From: Bacteroides sp. CAG:1076
GTDB lineage: Bacteria; Bacteroidota; Bacteroidia; Bacteroidales; Bacteroidaceae
Length of the DNA: 8,599 bases
NCBI GenBank assembly: GCA_000436795.1
Contig: HF993238.1
Coordinates: forward strand, 1 to 8,599
Direction: 5' to 3'
Shown: positions 1 to 6,421 of the stretch, piece by piece
Layout: the number at the start of each line of letters is the position of its first letter
How positions within the stretch are numbered: position 1 is the stretch's first letter
The notes under the pieces: generated by a model
Database searches by the model: none
What the model saw: the letters and a program-made list of their open reading frames with translations, nothing else
What the model was told of the DNA's origin: nothing
Position numbers and translations under genes: made by a program

Positions 1-172
1 CCATTTCCTCTTCAAAAGGCACATCTACGACACTATCGGCAGTGATCACGACATCACGTTTGGTCCATTCAAACGCAACGAACATTGCTGCCAATATCAG
101 CACGAGCCCGACCAGAAACCATGTGGTTTTCTTGCCTTCAAGATCGGCTTTCGGCGATTTTTTAATTTCCAT
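1..172 (-). CDS. tonB: TonB-type energy transducer, N-terminal part (runs off the left edge)
   Basis: The reverse strand from the ATG at 172 gives 57 residues without a stop before the window ends, so the gene is partial by position, not broken. The protein begins MEIKKSPKADLEGKKTTWFL, then has one hydrophobic segment (about residues 18-34) followed by FEWTKRD and an acidic stretch ending in EEE. A short basic N-terminus, a single inner-membrane anchor and an acidic start to the periplasmic linker fit TonB. The MEIKKSPKADLE opening is one I recognise from Bacteroidota TonB proteins. TonB with ExbB/ExbD passes proton-motive energy to outer-membrane receptors, which in this phylum include many SusC-type glycan importers. 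The diagnostic C-terminal TonB domain lies outside the window, so the family call rests on the N-terminus alone. The gene diverges from cmk. Confidence 0.8.
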   Translation of the reverse strand, partial: MEIKKSPKADLEGKKTTWFLVGLVLILAAMFVAFEWTKRDVVITADSVVDVPFEEEM

Positions 173-209
173 AAAAATAATTTTATAGGTTTATAAATTC
201 TCTGTTCCG

Positions 210-240
210 CAAATGTAGTTCAAATCTTCGAATTTGCAAC
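210..240 (-). promoter_or_regulatory. Putative Bacteroides-type promoter for the TonB gene
   Basis: On the minus strand TACATTTG (plus coordinates 210-217) matches the Bacteroides -7 consensus TAnnTTTG. A GTTG at 237-240, 19 bp upstream, approximates the -33 TTTG element. The -7 box lies 38 nt upstream of the ATG, giving a plausible leader of about 30 nt. Both elements are seen directly; promoter activity is inferred. Confidence 0.55.
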
Positions 241-301
241 AAGATAAGGATAAAAAATTGCAAAATAAATATACGACACATCATCTGTCACGAAAATAGA
301 G

Positions 302-309
302 TATCTTTG
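302..309 (+). promoter_or_regulatory. Putative -7 element for the cmk-ispH operon
   Basis: TATCTTTG matches the Bacteroides -7 consensus TAnnTTTG exactly and ends 38 nt before the cmk ATG. I see no clear TTTG at the expected -33 spacing, so recognition would rest on the -7 box. The stretch from here to the start codon is very A/T-rich and has no Shine-Dalgarno sequence, as is usual in this phylum. Confidence 0.5.
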
Positions 310-347
310 AAAACTGATTTTTATTAACGCTATATATAATATAAGGT

Positions 348-1040
348 ATGAACAAAATCATTATCGCAATCGACGGATTCTCTTCCTGCGGCAAAAGCAC
401 CATGGCAAAGGACCTTGCCAAAGAAATCGGTTATATATACATCGACAGCGGAGCTATGTACCGGGCTGTCACTCTCTACTGTATCGAACATGGATTATTT
501 CATGCCGACGGAAGCATCGATGAGGAAAAGCTGAAAGGACAAATGAACGAAATTCATATTTCATTCCAACTGGACGCTCAAAGCGGACGCCCCCATACTT
601 TTCTGAACGGAACTGACGTGGAGAACCAAATACGTACACTCGAAGTTTCTTCACATGTGAGCCCCGTAGCTGCATTGGGATTCGTACGCGAAGCACTGGT
701 ACGCCAGCAACAGGAACTGGGTAAGGAAAAAGGTATCGTAATGGATGGACGAGATATCGGTACGGCTGTATTCCCCGATGCTGAACTGAAGATATTCGTA
801 ACAGCATCGGCCGAAATCCGCGCACAACGCCGCTACGATGAACTGAAAGCCAAAGGACAGGAAGCGTCCTTTGAGGCAATCCTGCATAACGTAGAAGAAC
901 GTGACCGTATCGACCAAACACGGGAAGTTAGTCCCTTGCGCAAGGCTGATGATGCGATATTGCTGGACAACAGCCACATGAGTATCGCAGAACAGAAAGA
1001 ATGGCTGATGAATCAATACTTGCGGGCAACTCATGCGTAA
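348..1040 (+). CDS. cmk: Cytidylate kinase
   Basis: The 230-residue product phosphorylates CMP and dCMP to the diphosphates with ATP in the cytoplasm, salvaging cytidine nucleotides. The P-loop is GFSSCGKS at residues 10-17. The nucleotide-monophosphate region has DSGAMYRA (33-40). The conserved [12 protein letters not shown] block is at 134-145. The lid and C-terminal part show RRYDEL, then [15 protein letters not shown] and DDAILLD (about 201-207). Length is typical of bacterial Cmk. The start is supported by the P-loop lying at the usual distance from the N-terminus and by a -7 promoter box 38 nt upstream. The last 8 nt overlap the start of ispH, so the two are almost certainly one transcript and probably translationally coupled. 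Confidence 0.97.
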   Translation: MNKIIIAIDGFSSCGKSTMAKDLAKEIGYIYIDSGAMYRAVTLYCIEHGLFHADGSIDEEKLKGQMNEIHISFQLDAQSGRPHTFLNGTDVENQIRTLEVSSHVSPVAALGFVREALVRQQQELGKEKGIVMDGRDIGTAVFPDAELKIFVTASAEIRAQRRYDELKAKGQEASFEAILHNVEERDRIDQTREVSPLRKADDAILLDNSHMSIAEQKEWLMNQYLRATHA

Positions 1041-1902
1041 AGTAGAAATAGATGAAAGTTCCGGCTTCTGCTTCGGAGTGACAACTGCCATCCGGAAAGC
1101 CGAAGAAGAACTGGCAAAGAGTGATACACTCTATTGCCTGGGAGATATTGTGCACAACGGACGTGAATGTGAACGATTAAAACAACTGGGACTGAACACG
1201 ATCGACCACGATGAATTCGCACAGCTACAAAATGTAAAGGTACTGCTTCGGGCGCATGGAGAACCTCCCCTCACCTATCAGCTTGCCCAACAGAATAATA
1301 TCGAAATCATTGATGCAACCTGTCCCGTAGTGCTCCGCCTGCAAAAACGAATCAAACAGGAATTCGATACACCCAGTACGGAAGGACGGGAAAAGCAGAT
1401 TGTTATTTTCGGAAAAAACGGACATGCAGAAGTACTGGGACTGGTAGGACAAACCAACGGACAGGCTATCGTAATAGAAAATCTGGCTGAAGCCGAGAAA
1501 CTGGATTTCAACAAAGATATCCGGTTGTATTCGCAGACGACCAAGTCACTCGACGAATTCCGCCAGATCGTAGCTTACATTCAGGAGCACATTTCTCCCG
1601 ATGCTACTTTCCTATATTACGATACGATATGCCGGCAAGTAGCCAACCGTATGCCTGATATCCGGAAATTTGCTGCAGAACACGACCTGGTATTCTTCGT
1701 CTGCGGACATAAAAGTTCGAACGGTAAAATTCTTTTTCAGGAATGTCGGAAAGTGAACCCTAATTCATACCAGATAGACCGTCCGGAAGAAATAGACAGG
1801 AACCTGCTAAAAGATGCACAATCTATCGGTATATGCGGAGCAACCTCTACCCCGAAATGGCTGATGGAAGCATGCCGGGAAACAATTTTGTCATACGCAT
1901 AA
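1033..1902 (+). CDS. ispH: 4-hydroxy-3-methylbut-2-enyl diphosphate reductase
   Basis: IspH (LytB) is the [4Fe-4S] enzyme that reductively converts HMBPP to IPP and DMAPP, the last step of the MEP isoprenoid pathway. The 289-residue protein has the three cluster-ligand cysteines in their usual motifs: C13 in GFCFGV, C97 in DATCPVV and C200 in YDTIC. Substrate-pocket residues are also present: H41 in VHNG, H75 in RAHGEPP, H131 and the proton-donor glutamate E133 in GHAEV, the SQTT motif near 167-170, and the C-terminal GATSTP. It should therefore be active. The start ATG lies inside the end of cmk (shared ATGCGTAA), and the first cysteine sits at the expected distance from it. No S1 domain is fused to it, unlike in some Firmicutes. 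I see no terminator after the stop, so some readthrough into pfkA is possible. Confidence 0.97.
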   Translation: MRKVEIDESSGFCFGVTTAIRKAEEELAKSDTLYCLGDIVHNGRECERLKQLGLNTIDHDEFAQLQNVKVLLRAHGEPPLTYQLAQQNNIEIIDATCPVVLRLQKRIKQEFDTPSTEGREKQIVIFGKNGHAEVLGLVGQTNGQAIVIENLAEAEKLDFNKDIRLYSQTTKSLDEFRQIVAYIQEHISPDATFLYYDTICRQVANRMPDIRKFAAEHDLVFFVCGHKSSNGKILFQECRKVNPNSYQIDRPEEIDRNLLKDAQSIGICGATSTPKWLMEACRETILSYA

Positions 1903-1924
1903 CATCCAAAAACAGTGACTTTTA

Positions 1925-1956
1925 TTTGCTTGTAAATTAGTTTTTTAATACTTTTG
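1925..1956 (+). promoter_or_regulatory. Consensus Bacteroides promoter for pfkA
   Basis: TTTG at 1925-1928 is followed by a 20-bp spacer and TACTTTTG at 1949-1956. This matches the Bacteroides TTTG-N19/21-TAnnTTTG promoter in both boxes and in spacing. The -7 box ends 31 nt before the pfkA ATG, leaving a short A-rich leader. It is the best promoter match in the window and suggests that pfkA has its own transcription unit after ispH. Confidence 0.8.
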
Positions 1957-1987
1957 CGCCATCAAGATTAAAACGAACAAATAACTT

Positions 1988-2968
1988 ATGGGAACTATTA
2001 AATGTATTGGCATCTTGACTTCAGGTGGTGATGCTCCTGGAATGAATGCTGCAATCCGCGCCGTCACCCGTTCGGCTATATACAACGGACTGACCGTAAA
2101 AGGTATCTACCGTGGATATAAAGGTCTTATTACCGGTGAAATTCAGGAGTTCAAAACCCAAAATGTCAGCAACATCATACAGCAGGGAGGTACAATTCTG
2201 AAAACAGCACGCTGTCAGGAATTCAAAACCCCAGAAGGACGTAAGATAGCTTACGAAACTATGCAGCGCGAAGGCATCGATGCACTGGTAGTTATCGGTG
2301 GAGATGGATCGCTGACCGGAGCACGACTGCTGGCACAAGAATTTGACGTACCTTGTATCGGACTGCCCGGAACCATCGACAACGACTTGTACGGTACCGA
2401 CACAACTATCGGCTACGACACTGCCTTAAATACGATTCTTGATGCTGTCGACAAAATTCGTGACACCGCAACTTCACACGAACGCTTGTTCTTCGTTGAG
2501 GTTATGGGACGCGATGCCGGTTTCCTGGCATTGAACGGTGCCATCGCAGCCGGAGCTGAAGCTGCCATCATTCCCGAATTCAATACAGAGGTCGACCAGT
2601 TGGAAGAATTCATCAAAAACGGATTCCGCAAATCGAAGAGCAGTTCTATCGTATTGGTTGCCGAAAGTGAAATTACGGGTGGAGCAATGCATTATGCTGA
2701 ACGTGTAAAGAATGAATACCCGCAATACGATGTACGTGTTACTATTCTGGGACACCTGCAGAGAGGTGGTAAACCTACTGCACACGACCGTATCATTGCC
2801 AGCCGAATGGGTGTAGCCAGTATACAGGCCCTGATGGAAGGACAACGTAATGTGATGATTGGAATAGAGAACGACCAGATTGTTTATGTTCCATTTACAA
2901 AAGCCATCAAAAACGACAAGCCTATCGACCGCGAACTGGTCAACGTACTTCACGAATTGTCTATCTGA
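1988..2968 (+). CDS. pfkA: ATP-dependent 6-phosphofructokinase
   Basis: This enzyme phosphorylates fructose 6-phosphate to fructose 1,6-bisphosphate, the committed step of glycolysis, and usually works as a cytoplasmic tetramer. The 326-residue product matches the family length. Seen in order: the ATP loop [16 protein letters not shown] (11-26), GGDGS (104-108), the catalytic PGTIDND (127-133, general base D131), [12 protein letters not shown] (171-182), E226 and the substrate-binding stretch ILGHLQRGG (253-261). The glycine of GGDG and the glycine of PGTIDND are the ATP-type signature; PPi-dependent enzymes have GGDD and PKTIDND there. I therefore call it ATP-dependent. Allosteric behaviour cannot be judged from these motifs. 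It has its own upstream promoter and a strong downstream terminator. Bacteroides genomes commonly carry additional pfk paralogues, so this need not be the only one. Confidence 0.96.
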   Translation: MGTIKCIGILTSGGDAPGMNAAIRAVTRSAIYNGLTVKGIYRGYKGLITGEIQEFKTQNVSNIIQQGGTILKTARCQEFKTPEGRKIAYETMQREGIDALVVIGGDGSLTGARLLAQEFDVPCIGLPGTIDNDLYGTDTTIGYDTALNTILDAVDKIRDTATSHERLFFVEVMGRDAGFLALNGAIAAGAEAAIIPEFNTEVDQLEEFIKNGFRKSKSSSIVLVAESEITGGAMHYAERVKNEYPQYDVRVTILGHLQRGGKPTAHDRIIASRMGVASIQALMEGQRNVMIGIENDQIVYVPFTKAIKNDKPIDRELVNVLHELSI

Positions 2969-2987
2969 CAACAAACGATACAAAAAC

Positions 2988-3026
2988 AAAAATCACCTTG
3001 TAGCAGTGTGCAACAAGGTGATTTTT
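2988..3026. terminator. Bidirectional intrinsic terminator between pfkA and the S1-domain gene
   Basis: The perfect inverted repeat TCACCTTGT (2993-3001) / ACAAGGTGA (3013-3021) is extended by an A-run on the left (2988-2992) and a T-run on the right (3022-3027). Together they give a stem of up to 14 bp with an 11-nt loop. On the plus strand the stem is followed by TTTTTT, 19 nt after the pfkA stop begins the stem. Read on the minus strand it is followed by a T-rich run (complement of 2982-2992), so it can also end the convergent gene, whose stop lies at 3050. Confidence 0.9.
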
Positions 3027-3049
3027 TATATATTTCCACGGCTTATTCA

Positions 3050-3889
3050 TCATTTCACCAGCCTGATACCGTTATCTTCCAGTAATATCAGCCGTTTTTT
3101 ATACAATTCGCCTACAGCTTTCTTAAAGGTCTTCTTGCTTACACCAAACGTATTGTATATTATTTCGGCATCCGTCTTGTCATTTACCGGAGTATAACCG
3201 TCATTGTCTTTTATATACTGCAACAGAACTTCTGAAAAGTCATCTACCTTCTTCACACCTTTCTGCTGAAGTTCAAGATCAATCTTACCATCCTCACGTA
3301 CTCGCTTCACATACGCACGCAAGTGCATGCCCGACTCCAAAGGCTGGAAAATCTCATTATGGAAAAGCATTCCCGAGAATTTATTATCCACTATTACCTT
3401 AAATCCCAGGTCCGTCTTCTGCCAGACAAGTATACCTACCTCTTCACCTGGAGTATATTCAGGACGTTCCTTCGACAAATAGCGTTCCACCTTAGCCGAT
3501 GCTACAATACGGTAGCTTTCATCGTCCAGATGAACATGTACCACGTAGCGTCCGCCTTTCTGCATCTTGGCCTTCTGTTCGCGGAAAGGTACAAAAAGAT
3601 CCTTCATCAGTCCCCAGTTCAAAAATGCACCAAACTGATTAACCCACGCAACCTCAAGACAAGCAAATTCCCCAACCTGTACATAAGGTTCCAGTGTGGT
3701 GGCAACCAGACGTTCGTCCATATCGAGGTAAATAAACACATTGAGTACATCTCCCGGTTTACAGCCTTCTGGCACATAACGCTTCGGGAGCAATATTTCA
3801 CCATCCTCATCACCATTGAGGTACATGCCGAAGTCTACTTCCTTTACAACCTCCAGCTGATTATATCTTCCTAACTGTATATGACTCAT
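3050..3889 (-). CDS. cvfB: CvfB-type S1-like RNA-binding protein
   Basis: The 279-residue protein resembles the CvfB/YitL family: tandem S1-like OB folds followed by a winged helix. The first OB-like segment is about residues 1-65 (GRYNQLEVVKEVDFGMYLN then a PKRYVPEG turn). The second is about 70-135 (VGEFACLEVAWVNQFGAFLNWG, KDLFVPFREQ). The third is about 145-210 (PGEEVGILVWQKTDLGFKVIVDN, GMLFHNEIF, then GKIDLELQQ). The last about 60 residues, with TDAEIIYNTFGVSKKTFKKAVGELYKK, look like a winged helix. No signal peptide or membrane segment is present, so it is cytoplasmic. In Staphylococcus aureus CvfB affects virulence-gene expression and the Streptococcus homologue binds RNA; the Bacteroidota role is not known to me. 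It stands alone, convergent with pfkA and sharing its terminator. The alternative name is simply S1 RNA-binding domain protein. Confidence 0.87.
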   Translation of the reverse strand: MSHIQLGRYNQLEVVKEVDFGMYLNGDEDGEILLPKRYVPEGCKPGDVLNVFIYLDMDERLVATTLEPYVQVGEFACLEVAWVNQFGAFLNWGLMKDLFVPFREQKAKMQKGGRYVVHVHLDDESYRIVASAKVERYLSKERPEYTPGEEVGILVWQKTDLGFKVIVDNKFSGMLFHNEIFQPLESGMHLRAYVKRVREDGKIDLELQQKGVKKVDDFSEVLLQYIKDNDGYTPVNDKTDAEIIYNTFGVSKKTFKKAVGELYKKRLILLEDNGIRLVK

Positions 3890-4167
3890 AACTATTCTTT
3901 ATTTCCGTCAAAGATAACACAAAAAAGTAATATACCAGCTTCCCGCAAAGATTTTACTTTCCAAACATATCATTATATCCAAACCAGCAAACCAGACTTT
4001 CTTTCAGACAAAGCCCCAAGAATCCCAACGCAAGGCTTTCTGGAAGACACATCACCCCGCAAAAGAGAAAATTTTGTAATATGCATCTTAAAAAAATTTT
4101 AGACAGGTTATAAGTGGAAAAACCGGCAAAATTGTTTTACTTAGCAGAATAATTAAATTTTTATCCT
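3890..4167. other. Intergenic region between divergent CvfB-type and EEP genes
   Basis: This 278-bp A-rich gap is the longest in the window. It contains the -7 box for the leftward gene at its left end. It also holds an imperfect inverted repeat, CTTTCAGACAAAGCC (4001-4015) against GGCTTTCTGGAAG (4034-4046): 6 bp, a 2-nt bulge and 7 bp including one G-T pair, with an 18-nt loop. No T-tract follows on either strand, so it does not look like a terminator. I found no clear TAnnTTTG promoter for the rightward gene, no tRNA and no convincing small ORF. The plus-strand reading frame that covers 3881-4102 has no family resemblance and starts inside the neighbouring gene. Confidence 0.5.
3909..3916 (-). 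promoter_or_regulatory. Putative -7 element for the CvfB-type gene
   Basis: On the minus strand this reads TATCTTTG, an exact match to TAnnTTTG, ending 19 nt before the ATG at 3889. The same octamer precedes cmk. No good -33 TTTG is seen at 19-21 bp, and the implied leader would be short. Confidence 0.45.
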
Positions 4168-5037
4168 ATGAAACACTCTCTTTTCACCATGGGAATCGTA
4201 GCAGCCGCACTTGCCATCGCTACCCCTTCGTGTACTACCCAGCAACAGCCTACAGAAATTACATGGGGCACATTCAACATTCGTTATGACAATCCCGCCG
4301 ACAGCCTGAACAACTGGCAGTACCGGAAAGACAATGTAGCCGAATTCATTAAAAAACAGGGCATTGACATAGTAGGTATGCAAGAAGTACTTTATAATCA
4401 ACTGGAAGACCTGAAATCGCGTCTGCCCGAATATGCCGAAGTCGGTGTAGGACGTGAAGATGGTAAGACAAAAGGCGAGTATGCGCCTCTGTTCTACAAG
4501 AAAGACCGTTTCGAAGTACTCGACAGCAACACATTCTGGCTGTCACAATATCCCGATAGCGTAGGGTTCATCGGATGGGACGGAGCTTGTACCCGTATCG
4601 CAACCTGGGCAAAACTGAAAGACAAGAAAAACGGAAAAGTATTTATGGCTGTCAATACTCACTTCGACCATGTAGGAACAGAAGCCAGAAGAAAAAGTGC
4701 TCTGCTTATTATCGAAAAAATCAAGGAGATTGTAGGCGACCAGCCTGCTGTGCTGACGGGCGACTTCAATGTATCCGACCAATCGGAAGCATACGAAACC
4801 ATCACAACCAATGAATTTGTTCTGAAAGATGCCTACAAGGAAGCGGCACAACGAGAGGGAGTAAGCTACACCTTCCACGATTTCGGGCGTATCCCTGCCG
4901 ACTCCTGCGAAAAGATTGATTTTATCTTTGTCACTCCACAAATAAAAGTTCAAGACAGCTACATTCCGCAGGAAGCCAAACAGGCAGGCGATTTTCTTTC
5001 CGACCATAATCCGGAAGTGGTTCACCTGTCGTTCTGA
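4168..5037 (+). CDS. Exported endonuclease/exonuclease/phosphatase-family protein, possible lipoprotein
   Basis: The 289-residue protein has an N-terminal export signal: KH, then a hydrophobic stretch about residues 5-19, then ATPSC with C22 as a possible lipidation site. The -3 residue is Thr and -2 is Pro, so the lipobox is weak. The rest is one metal-dependent EEP (DNase I-like) domain with its active-site set: N37 in TFNIRY, E73 in GMQE, H165 and D167 in NTHFDHVG, D199 and N201 in TGDFNV, D251 in KIDFIFV, and D279-H280 in SDHNPE. It should be a catalytically competent phosphoesterase. The family acts on nucleic acids, phosphoinositides, sphingomyelin and other phosphodiesters, and the sequence does not show which. 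If lipidated, the residues after the cysteine (TTQQQ) lack an acidic surface-export signal, so a periplasm-facing location is more likely. An internal Met at residue 8 would spoil the signal peptide, so the first ATG is preferred. Confidence 0.88.
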   Translation: MKHSLFTMGIVAAALAIATPSCTTQQQPTEITWGTFNIRYDNPADSLNNWQYRKDNVAEFIKKQGIDIVGMQEVLYNQLEDLKSRLPEYAEVGVGREDGKTKGEYAPLFYKKDRFEVLDSNTFWLSQYPDSVGFIGWDGACTRIATWAKLKDKKNGKVFMAVNTHFDHVGTEARRKSALLIIEKIKEIVGDQPAVLTGDFNVSDQSEAYETITTNEFVLKDAYKEAAQREGVSYTFHDFGRIPADSCEKIDFIFVTPQIKVQDSYIPQEAKQAGDFLSDHNPEVVHLSF

Positions 5038-5043
5038 TACTCC

Positions 5044-5694
5044 TTATTTTATCATACCGTCTATCATGTGAATGGTACGGTCAGTCTGCGCCGCCAGTTC
5101 TTCATCATGGGTAACAATGACAAAAGTCTGTCCCAGCTTATCGCGCAAATCGAAGAACAGGCGGTGCAGTTCTATTTTATTCTGTGTATCCAGACTGCCC
5201 GACGGTTCATCGGCAAGTACCACCGCAGGATGGTTTATCAATGCCCGCGCTACTGCCACACGCTGCTTCTCACCGCCCGAAAGTTCCGCCGGCTTATGAG
5301 AAGCACGTTCCGACAGTCCGAGAAAGTCGAGCATCTCAGTAGCCTTTTTCTTCGCTTCAGAAGCCGATACACCCTGAATCAGCGCAGGTATCATTACATT
5401 CTCCAGTGCCGTAAACTCCGGCAGAAGCTGATGAAACTGAAACACAAATCCGATTTCTTTATTTCTGAAAGCAGAAAGTTCCTTCTCCTTCAACCGGTTG
5501 ACCTCTGTACCATTCAATATAATCCTTCCGCTATCAGGCTTATCGAGCGTACCCATAATTTGCAGCAAGGTCGTTTTTCCGGCTCCGCTGGGTCCTACGA
5601 TACTCACCACTTCTCCTTTATTTATAGTCAGGTCGATTCCCTTCAGTACATGCAGCGAACCGAAACTCTTGGTTATTCCTTCCAACTGAATCAT
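5044..5694 (-). CDS. lolD: Lipoprotein-releasing system ATP-binding protein LolD
   Basis: This 216-residue protein is a complete ABC ATPase: Walker [10 protein letters not shown] (34-42), Q-loop Q86, signature LSGGEKQR (138-145), Walker B VVLADE (158-163), D-loop SLD and H-loop H196 in VTHDEE. The segment [19 protein letters not shown] (82-100) is close to the LolD Q-loop region and separates it from FtsE and MacB-type relatives. With the LolC/E membrane subunits, LolD drives release of lipoproteins from the inner membrane to the LolA carrier. The usual EPTGNLD after Walker B reads EPSGSLD here, a mild change that leaves the catalytic glutamate intact. No permease gene is adjacent, so its partner must be encoded elsewhere. 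It is the last gene of the minus-strand operon, starting 4 nt after the tcdA stop, so translation is probably coupled. Confidence 0.93.
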   Translation of the reverse strand: MIQLEGITKSFGSLHVLKGIDLTINKGEVVSIVGPSGAGKTTLLQIMGTLDKPDSGRIILNGTEVNRLKEKELSAFRNKEIGFVFQFHQLLPEFTALENVMIPALIQGVSASEAKKKATEMLDFLGLSERASHKPAELSGGEKQRVAVARALINHPAVVLADEPSGSLDTQNKIELHRLFFDLRDKLGQTFVIVTHDEELAAQTDRTIHMIDGMIK

Positions 5695-5698
5695 AGTC

Positions 5699-6421
5699 CT
5701 ACAATTTACGTATTACATATTCCGCCAGGTAGCAGCCAAACACAGCAGGCATGTAGCTCACCGTACCGGCAGTAGATTTTTTGTTTTGTTCATTATCTAC
5801 CAGAATCACGGCATTCGGATCAGCCTGCTCGGTACTGAACACCACGGGCAACTTACGTTTCATTCCCATTTTCTGCAAACGCTTGCGTACTGCCTTGCTC
5901 AGCCCGCAGTGATAGGTTTCCCATAAATCGGCAAAACGTATCTGGGTTATATCACGCTTGGCACCTGCACCCATGCTGCTCACAATCTTGATACCGCGCT
6001 GCAAGGCATGGTAAATCAGGTAGCACTTAGGAGCTACCGTATCGATGGCATCGACAATGAAATCGAACTTCGCACTGTCCAGCAACTCAGGGATAGCCTC
6101 ATCCTTCAGGTAAACCGGCAGCACCGTCAACTGAAGTTCCGGATTTATATCAAGGAAACGTTGTGCCAGTACCTCCGCTTTTTTCTTCCCCAGCACCGAA
6201 TGAGTAGCCGGAAGCTGACGGTTGATGTTGCTGGGCTGTACCGTATCGGCATCCACAATTGTCATGCGACCTACTCCGGCACGGCAAATCATTTCGGCGG
6301 CATAAGCCCCCACGCCTCCCAGTCCCACGACCAATACATGCGCTTTCCGCAAACGTTCCATTTTATCGCCTCCCAGCAACAGTTCCGTACGCTGCTGCCA
6401 GGCCTTACTGTCTTCACTCAT
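5699..6421 (-). CDS. tcdA: tRNA threonylcarbamoyladenosine dehydratase (TcdA, ThiF/MoeB fold)
   Basis: TcdA is an ATP-dependent E1-like enzyme that cyclises t6A37 of ANN-decoding tRNAs to ct6A. The 240-residue product opens with [20 protein letters not shown], typical of the TcdA/CsdL/YgdL branch. It then has the nucleotide-binding GLGGVG (33-38), the [14 protein letters not shown] block (56-69) with its conserved Asp and Arg, GKKKAEV (78-84), DAIDTVAPK (124-132) and [10 protein letters not shown] (148-157). The closing [21 protein letters not shown] resembles the TcdA C-terminus. It lacks the long C-terminal extension of MoeB/ThiF proteins and there is no moaD- or thiS-like gene nearby, which favours TcdA over sulfur-carrier adenylation. 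Its ATG overlaps the antiporter stop by 4 nt (ATGA), and lolD follows 4 nt after its stop. Confidence 0.92.
   Translation of the reverse strand: MSEDSKAWQQRTELLLGGDKMERLRKAHVLVVGLGGVGAYAAEMICRAGVGRMTIVDADTVQPSNINRQLPATHSVLGKKKAEVLAQRFLDINPELQLTVLPVYLKDEAIPELLDSAKFDFIVDAIDTVAPKCYLIYHALQRGIKIVSSMGAGAKRDITQIRFADLWETYHCGLSKAVRKRLQKMGMKRKLPVVFSTEQADPNAVILVDNEQNKKSTAGTVSYMPAVFGCYLAEYVIRKL

Noticed and set aside
2880..3197. Plus-strand ORF spanning the end of pfkA and the terminator
   Set aside because: It reads through the strong hairpin and into the antisense of the next gene; its start lies in another frame of pfkA.
3323..3874. Plus-strand reading frame of 183 codons antisense to the CvfB-type gene
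   Set aside because: No recognisable family; the opposite strand encodes a full-length S1-domain protein.
3881..4102. Small plus-strand ORF of 73 codons in the gap before the EEP gene
   Set aside because: It starts inside the opposite gene, has no family resemblance or signal, and lies in A-rich sequence where chance frames are common.
4154..4161. TAAATTTT as a -7 box for the EEP gene
   Set aside because: The last base is wrong, it lies only about 6 nt from the ATG, and no TTTG is at the right distance upstream.
4189..5037. Alternative internal start for the EEP gene at Met 8
   Set aside because: It would remove the charged N-region and part of the hydrophobic core of the export signal.
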